A stretch of 7,585 nt of DNA, taken from positions 1 through 7,585 of the forward strand of contig JADGHY010000099.1 in the NCBI GenBank assembly GCA_019683625.1. The letters run 5' to 3'. The stretch's first letter is position 1. The number at the start of each line of letters is the position of its first letter. The notes beneath the pieces were generated by a model. It was not told where the DNA came from, searched no databases, and was given only the letters and a program-made list of their open reading frames with translations. The DNA comes from Thermoflavifilum sp. Its GTDB lineage: Bacteria > Bacteroidota > Bacteroidia > Chitinophagales > Chitinophagaceae. Positions 6,396-7,585 of this stretch are shown in pieces. The position numbers and the translations under genes were made by a program.

Positions 6396-7585
6396 TTATT
6401 GGATCGAATAAATAAGCATTTGAATACTCACCTGCATGGGATCACGGTTGCTTTGTGCATCATTGACAATCAATCGTTGAAAAGTGCTGTTAAATGCCGG
6501 GCGCGGAATTATCAGCATCAGCCGGGTACGCAAGTTTAAGTTGGTGATGTTCAGCTGGTTTACCAGATAGGGCGTGATATCATAGGTGTAATAAGAATTG
6601 CCAAAAGCAAAATCCTGCACCAGATCCCCATGTTGATAATTGCCACTTGAATTAAACAGGCTATCCTGAATGGTGTAATAATCTGTTACCTCGGTAAGCG
6701 TCACCAGCGGCGGAAGCGGATTACCGGGAGCGTATGTGCCGCGCAAAGGCTTGATGATGAGTTTTGCCTGTAAGATGCGGGAATAGGTACCGATTTGCTT
6801 CAAATTATCCATTGCCGGAAAGCTTATTCTGACGGCCGTTCCAGCTAAAGGTTGTAAAATGGCATTATGATGCGTGGATGCTGCATTGATCAGTTTATGC
6901 TGGCTGCTGATGCCGGCAAAAGGAGTTTGGCTCTTATCTACATCCACATGATTGAATTGCAAACCCGTTTGGGTAATTTGAAAATCGTTGTACAACGGCG
7001 TCTTAGCATCTGTTTGATTGTGATAATACATGCGAATAAATGTAGAGGAATCTTTTGCGGCAAAGCCCACAATAAGCTGATTATTCCATCCTTTAATGAC
7101 TAACCCGTGCAGATAGTTATTGATGAAAGCATTGTCGGTAGAAATAGAAGATGGATTATTGATGATAGCATCTAACCATGTGATGCCCAGCTGATCGGGT
7201 AACCGAATGAGCACTGAATCATTCCGGTTAGGATAAACCTTGCCCGTCCAGCTTGCCAATGGTGTTGGCTCATAGGGGAAAACAGTGGTATTGTAAAAAG
7301 CCGATTGCGTACCTAAATCCAGCTGTCGGGTTAAAGCATATACATGTAAATGAAAAACAGATGTGGTATCACCCCAATAATAGCGATTGGGTTTAAGCAC
7401 CAGGCAAACCGAATCAAACACCACCTTATTGGTGATGCTTTTTACGGCGGGGGCTCCAATGGCAAAATAACTATAGCTGTCAATACTACCCGAAAGCGTA
7501 TCGCTGTATGTGCCTACCAGCGACACGCCTGTACCAGAAGTGGGAATGGAATCCAAAAAAACAGTTTCTACCAAAGGTGTGAGCG
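6396..7585 (-). CDS. DUF4270 family protein, 5' end outside the window
   Basis: The frame stays open from the right edge to a TAA at 6398-6396, giving 395 residues. It resembles DUF4270, a family of roughly 450-residue secreted proteins, usually lipoproteins, found across Bacteroidota with no assigned function. The first visible part 'VETVFLDSIPTSGTGVSLVG' followed by 'YSDTLSGSIDSYSYFAIG' matches the family pattern in which the protein declares a 'DS-T-x-x-T-x-x-x-x-x-G-x-Y-x-D' motif near its N-terminus. Further on come 'VVFDSVCLVLKPNRYYWGD', a beta-rich middle and 'LRTRLMLIIPRPAFNSTFQR' near the end. A TTG at 7574 could be read as a start, but upstream codons (L-T-P) continue in frame and no signal peptide is seen, so the true start with any lipobox lies beyond 7585. 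The barrel gene follows 14 nt later. Identification is from pattern memory, so the family assignment is good but not certain. Confidence 0.8.
   Translation of the reverse strand, partial: LTPLVETVFLDSIPTSGTGVSLVGTYSDTLSGSIDSYSYFAIGAPAVKSITNKVVFDSVCLVLKPNRYYWGDTTSVFHLHVYALTRQLDLGTQSAFYNTTVFPYEPTPLASWTGKVYPNRNDSVLIRLPDQLGITWLDAIINNPSSISTDNAFINNYLHGLVIKGWNNQLIVGFAAKDSSTFIRMYYHNQTDAKTPLYNDFQITQTGLQFNHVDVDKSQTPFAGISSQHKLINAASTHHNAILQPLAGTAVRISFPAMDNLKQIGTYSRILQAKLIIKPLRGTYAPGNPLPPLVTLTEVTDYYTIQDSLFNSSGNYQHGDLVQDFAFGNSYYTYDITPYLVNQLNITNLNLRTRLMLIIPRPAFNSTFQRLIVNDAQSNRDPMQVSIQMLIYSIQ

Noticed and set aside
7572..7574. TTG as the start of the DUF4270 gene
   Set aside because: The frame continues upstream to the window edge and the reading from TTG lacks the signal peptide expected for this family. 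The gene is simply cut by the window.

Overview
The window looks like ordinary chromosomal DNA of a Bacteroidota bacterium, possibly from the Chitinophagaceae side of the phylum (the family-level guess is weak). Supporting signs are a DUF4270 protein next to a FadL-type outer-membrane barrel with the 'PYSxxGIGEL' motif, a glutaminyl-tRNA synthetase beside a glutamyl-tRNA synthetase, general lack of Shine-Dalgarno sequences, and TAnnTTTG-type -7 promoter boxes ahead of two genes. I see no mobile element, CRISPR array, rRNA or tRNA.

Layout: positions 1-3352 are all on the + strand. They hold the last 44 codons of a LytTR-type response regulator, an enoyl-CoA hydratase (197-976), glutamyl-tRNA synthetase gltX (1064-2578) and a DUF72 (YecE-like) protein starting 6 nt after gltX. 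Positions 3346-7585 are all on the - strand. Read in transcription order they hold a DUF4270 protein cut by the right edge, a secreted outer-membrane beta-barrel protein 14 nt downstream, and glutaminyl-tRNA synthetase glnS. The two blocks converge at 3346-3352, where the stop codons of the DUF72 gene and glnS overlap by 7 bp.

How the genes fit together: gltX and glnS supply Glu-tRNA(Glu) and Gln-tRNA(Gln), so this organism can charge tRNA(Gln) directly. They face each other with only the DUF72 gene between. gltX and glnS each appear to have their own promoter; the DUF72 gene probably rides on the gltX transcript. The DUF4270/barrel pair looks like a two-gene envelope operon of unknown function and is the least understood part of the window. 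The hydratase stands alone, without other fatty-acid degradation genes in view.

Genes fill nearly everything. The longest gaps are 61 nt (136-196), 87 nt (977-1063) and 84 nt (5029-5112), and no stretch over 300 nt lacks a gene. I did not find a clearly novel system; the findings are mostly points of start-site choice, promoter structure, gene overlap and one uncharacterised envelope pair.
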